NCBI RefSeq assembly: GCF_017813365.1
Contig: NZ_JAGIZA010000011.1
Coordinates: 62,001-126,000, forward strand
DNA from: Roseomonas indoligenes
GTDB taxonomy: Bacteria > Pseudomonadota > Alphaproteobacteria > Acetobacterales > Acetobacteraceae
Direction of reading: 5' to 3'
Length of the DNA stretch: 64,000 bases
Shown: one piece after another, positions 59,374 through 64,000 of the stretch
How the letters are laid out: every line of letters begins with the position of its first letter
Position numbering within the stretch: position 1 is the stretch's first letter
Notes under the pieces: model-generated
Database searches by the model: none
What the model was told of the DNA's origin: nothing
What the model saw: the letters and a program-made list of their open reading frames with translations, nothing else
Made by a program: the position numbers and the translations under genes

Positions 59374-60329
59374 TAGGCGGCTCCTCCGGGGGTGGGGCGC
59401 CGGCGGACGCGCAGGCGCGGCGGGGATGTTGGCGAGGGCGGACCGTCGGCACTCCCCCGGTCCGTGGCCGGAGAGGCCTGCGTCCCCGCGACCCGTGCCG
59501 TGATTTCATCCAGCAGGGCGAAGCGACGGGTGGTCTGCGTGGCGCCGGCCTGGGGAGGAGGTGTCAGGTCGGCCACCGGTCGGCGGAGGGGGGCGACGCG
59601 CGGATCCGGGGCCATTGGAGGCTGCGGCGGGGCGGGCGGCGGAGCCGGTAGGATCTCCACCGCTGCCCGCGCCGGTGGCCGCGCTTCCGGCATCCGCGCC
59701 TCCGGTGCCCGGATAAGGCCCGGGCGGACAGGACGGGCTGGGCGCAAGGCGGCTCGCGCCAGGACCGGCGTGGCCTCCGCCGGCCGGGGAGGCGGGACAG
59801 CGAGCTGTTGCGGAGGAGGTAGTGGGGCCGCCGGAGGGGGTGGCGGAGGCGGTGTGCTCTCGATCGGAGACGTCGCCTCCTGTCTCGGAGCCTCTCGTGC
59901 CTGCAGGCCGTGGCGGAGGGGGCGGGACATGCGCAGGGTGGCCCGTGCCGGAACCGGCATCGGCTCCGGGAGCGGGACAGCCGGCAGAACCGGCGCCGCG
60001 GAGGGCTGCTGCGCGGGCTCCTGTCGGAACTGCTGGGCGGGGATGTCGGCCTGCGGCGCCGCCCAGTGCGGTTGCACGTCGGAGATGGCCGGTTCGGAGG
60101 CGGCGGGCTCAGGCGCGTCGACGTCGGACGATTCGGGAACGGACGGCGGCGCGGGCGGCTCGATCCGAACCGGTGCATAGCGCAGATAGGGAAAGCTGCT
60201 CAGGCCGCAGGCACGCAGGAGGCGGTCGATCGGCTCGTGCACGCGGTCGGAAACCCCCGTTGCGTTTTGCTGCGGCAAGGATAGAGCTTGTTCCCGTTCG
60301 CGGGAAGGGCCAGGGAGATCTTCTACCAT
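59373..60329 (-). CDS. Proline-rich cellulose operon protein (BcsP/BcsR-like)
   Basis: A 318-residue protein, mostly low-complexity Pro/Ala/Arg. Two short conserved-looking parts frame it: 'EPIDRLLRACGLSSFPYLRY' near the N-terminus, similar in pattern to the short motif of BcsR/BcsP (helix, aromatic, Tyr), and 'TTRRFALLDEITARVAG' near the C-terminus. It is the first gene of the cellulose operon and coupled to bcsQ. In other bacteria BcsR or BcsP partners BcsQ, so the same role is inferred. The start is uncertain: ATG 60329 lacks a strong ribosome-binding site, and a TTG at 60419 is also open. Confidence 0.65.
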   Translation of the reverse strand: MVEDLPGPSREREQALSLPQQNATGVSDRVHEPIDRLLRACGLSSFPYLRYAPVRIEPPAPPSVPESSDVDAPEPAASEPAISDVQPHWAAPQADIPAQQFRQEPAQQPSAAPVLPAVPLPEPMPVPARATLRMSRPLRHGLQAREAPRQEATSPIESTPPPPPPPAAPLPPPQQLAVPPPRPAEATPVLARAALRPARPVRPGLIRAPEARMPEARPPARAAVEILPAPPPAPPQPPMAPDPRVAPLRRPVADLTPPPQAGATQTTRRFALLDEITARVAGTQASPATDRGSADGPPSPTSPPRLRVRRRPTPGGAA

Positions 60330-60374
60330 GACGGGTGTCGGGCCGATGGCCACACCGTGGCTTCGCCCACCCCA

Positions 60375-60399
60375 GTTCCGGGAACCGAGGTTCCGAACG
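60375..60399. promoter_or_regulatory. Nested GGTTCC/GGAACC inverted repeats upstream of the cellulose operon
   Basis: GTTCC-g-GGAAC (60375-60385) overlaps GGAACC-GA-GGTTCC (60381-60394), followed by GAAC. It lies 46-70 nt upstream of the bcsP-like start, in the 231-bp gap to the divergent small gene. It could be an operator or a 5' hairpin; nothing else is evident in that gap. Confidence 0.35.
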
Positions 60400-60560
60400 A
60401 TCTTACCCCAGAGAAACAATCGTGCGCGATCAAGTCAAAGGCCGGGCCGAATAAAGCGTTCGTCAGTCGTCGCACTTTATGAGATTTGGAACGTTCTCGT
60501 CCGGCTTTTTGCATGTTATGCGCTCTGAACTCCGGAGATGACGTGGAACAGGACTCCAGC

Positions 60561-60802
60561 ATGAATGAGGCCGCGTTGCGGAGGAGCATGGCCGCCGCCA
60601 TCCGCACCGTCCTCGAGGAAGGGCTCCGAAAGACGGATGATCCTGTCCACTATCTCCGCTCGGCGGCGGAGGAGGTCCGGCAGCTCGTCGACCTCTTTGA
60701 GCAGGGCGGGCCGGAAAGCCGCACGGACGGCGCGCTGATCCGCGCCATCCTGGCGGATGAGGTGGAAGCCGCCGCCCAGGAGATGATCCGCCGGCTGCAC
60801 CA

Positions 60803-60806
<4 letters not shown>
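60561..60806 (+). CDS. Small hypothetical protein (81 aa)
   Basis: I do not recognise it. The 81 residues are predicted mainly helical and amphipathic ('ALRRSMAAAIRTVLEEGLRK', 'YLRSAAEEVRQLVDLFEQ', 'ADEVEAAAQEMIRRLHH'). The ATG at 60561 follows AGGA; an ATG at 60513 would add 16 residues. It is divergent from the cellulose operon and convergent with glgP: the two stop codons share bases at 60803-60806, reading TAG on both strands of CTAG. There is no signal peptide or membrane helix. Confidence 0.65.
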
Positions 60807-63286
<2,480 letters not shown>

Positions 63287-63358
63287 CGGCCGTCCTGTTC
63301 CGAGAGAAGGTCCTGAGTGTATCAGAATCGATTTCGTGAGGCGAAAAACTTGCCGGAA

Positions 63359-63377
63359 ATTCGCGCTAAGCGCGAAT
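63359..63377. terminator. Hairpin between glgA and glgP
   Basis: ATTCGCGCT-A-AGCGCGAAT, 9-bp perfect arms, 12 nt after the glgA stop. On the minus strand it is followed by TTTCC, a weak T-tract. It probably ends or attenuates glgA transcription ahead of glgP. Confidence 0.6.
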
Positions 63378-63388
63378 CTTTGACCGGG

Positions 63389-64000
63389 TTAGATCAACCC
63401 TCGGTAAATGCCGGCGTAGCGGGCCGCCGACCGCTCCCAGCCGACCGGCGCGCGCATCGCATTGGCCTGGACGGTCTTCCAGGCATCCTGGTCGGCCCAA
63501 AGGGAGGCGAGACGGGCGAGGCCCCCTTCGAGGGCCGCCGCCGTGGTGGGGGCGAATTGCAGGCCGGTCCCGACGCCGGAGGCGAGCGCGGCCTCGTTCG
63601 CGTCAATGACGGTATCAGCAAGACCCCCGACTCGGGCGACCACCGGCAGCGCTCCGTAGCGCAGGGCGCAGAGCTGGGTCAGGCCGCAGGGCTCGAACCG
63701 GGAGGGGACGAGCAGTGCGTCGCATCCCGCCTGGATCAAATGGGCCAAGCCTTCGTCATAGCCGATTCGCACGGCCACGCGGCCGGGGTGGGCGGCAGCG
63801 GCGGCGCGGAACCCGGCCTCCAGCGCCGGCTCTCCCGCGCCCAGCACCGCCAGCCGCATGCCGTGTCCCAGCAGCGCCGGCAGGCAGGCCAGGAGGAGGT
63901 CCATGCCCTTCTGGCCGGTCAGGCGGCTCACCACGCCCAGCACCAGGGCGCCCGGATCGTCCTCCAGGCCCATCCGGGTGCGCAGGCCGGTCCGGCTGGC
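63389..64000 (-). CDS. glgA: Glycogen synthase, C-terminal part (5' end outside window)
   Basis: The reverse frame is open from the window edge through 63389 (203 codons plus stop), so the N-terminal half lies beyond 64000; the ATG at 63973 is internal. It covers the C-terminal GT-B lobe of bacterial GlgA: 'GVVSRLTGQKGMDLLLACLP', 'LAVLGAGEPALEAGF', 'IQAGCDALLVPSRFEPCGLT' with 'LCALRYGALPVVARVGGLAD', which hold the ADP-glucose site and the conserved Glu of the E-x7-E motif. It extends glycogen from ADP-glucose. Together with glgP it makes a glycogen turnover pair. Confidence 0.93.
   Translation of the reverse strand, partial: ASRTGLRTRMGLEDDPGALVLGVVSRLTGQKGMDLLLACLPALLGHGMRLAVLGAGEPALEAGFRAAAAAHPGRVAVRIGYDEGLAHLIQAGCDALLVPSRFEPCGLTQLCALRYGALPVVARVGGLADTVIDANEAALASGVGTGLQFAPTTAAALEGGLARLASLWADQDAWKTVQANAMRAPVGWERSAARYAGIYRGLI

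Noticed and set aside
58559-59509. An N-terminal extension of BcsAB by more than 300 residues
   Set aside because: It is the shifted-frame reading of bcsQ; the ATGA overlap with the bcsQ stop gives the true start at 58558.

Overview
The window is a high-GC (roughly 70%) chromosomal segment of an alphaproteobacterium. The gene content fits the Acetobacteraceae, close to Roseomonas and its relatives: three Bug/TctC receptors, a bacteriophytochrome with heme oxygenase, a BcsA-BcsB fusion as in Komagataeibacter, and alpha-type ETF-ubiquinone oxidoreductase. That placement is inference from gene content and codon use. I see no rRNA, tRNA, CRISPR array, transposase or phage gene. Genes are dense and many are translationally coupled (ATGA, GTGA and TGATG overlaps).

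Layout. 1-3495: an IclR regulator cut by the window edge, a dicupin protein, and small housekeeping proteins (DUF938 methyltransferase, OGFr-domain and MOSC-domain proteins). 3479-10396: a four-carbon sugar-acid locus, with a DeoR regulator, pdxA2, a DUF1537 kinase and a KdgT-type permease on the minus strand, and an FAD-linked 2-hydroxyacid dehydrogenase plus a TctC receptor on the plus strand. A 378-bp divergent region between them carries a near-identical 23-bp repeat. 10733-12631: ModE-like regulator and selO. 12686-20891: a seven-gene minus-strand catabolic cluster (NicX-like dioxygenase, alpha/beta hydrolase, acyl-CoA dehydrogenase, acyl-CoA ligase, opine-dehydrogenase-like protein, 3-hydroxyacyl-CoA dehydrogenase, TctC), with a divergent MarR regulator that is followed by eutBC. 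23133-29055: an SDR, then IclR, Fe-alcohol dehydrogenase, cytoplasmic sialidase-fold protein, DHDPS-family aldolase and TctC. 29090-34499: a small hypothetical protein, ETF-QO, a cysteine-free family-4-like uracil-DNA glycosylase and a soluble lytic transglycosylase. 34779-39656: a glycosyltransferase, cytochrome b561, a bacteriophytochrome hybrid kinase and heme oxygenase. 39920-47282: a ferric-siderophore locus with two Fur-box-like sites. 47307-50051: FKBP and two flavin-dependent LLM oxidoreductases. 50122-60329: a cellulose synthase operon (bcsP-like, bcsQ, fused bcsAB, bcsC). 60561-64000: a small hypothetical protein, glycogen phosphorylase and the end of glycogen synthase.

Two things stand out. 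First, a dispersed element of about 250 bp occurs three times (10407-10671, 34521-34768, 39666-39916). Each copy starts 9-10 nt after a stop codon, in the orientation of the gene just finished, and contains strong hairpins, one of which shows compensatory base changes between copies. This looks like an undescribed structured 3'-end element. Second, the 12686-20418 cluster joins the ring-opening half of the nicotinate pathway to acyl-CoA and opine-dehydrogenase-type enzymes in a combination I do not recognise.
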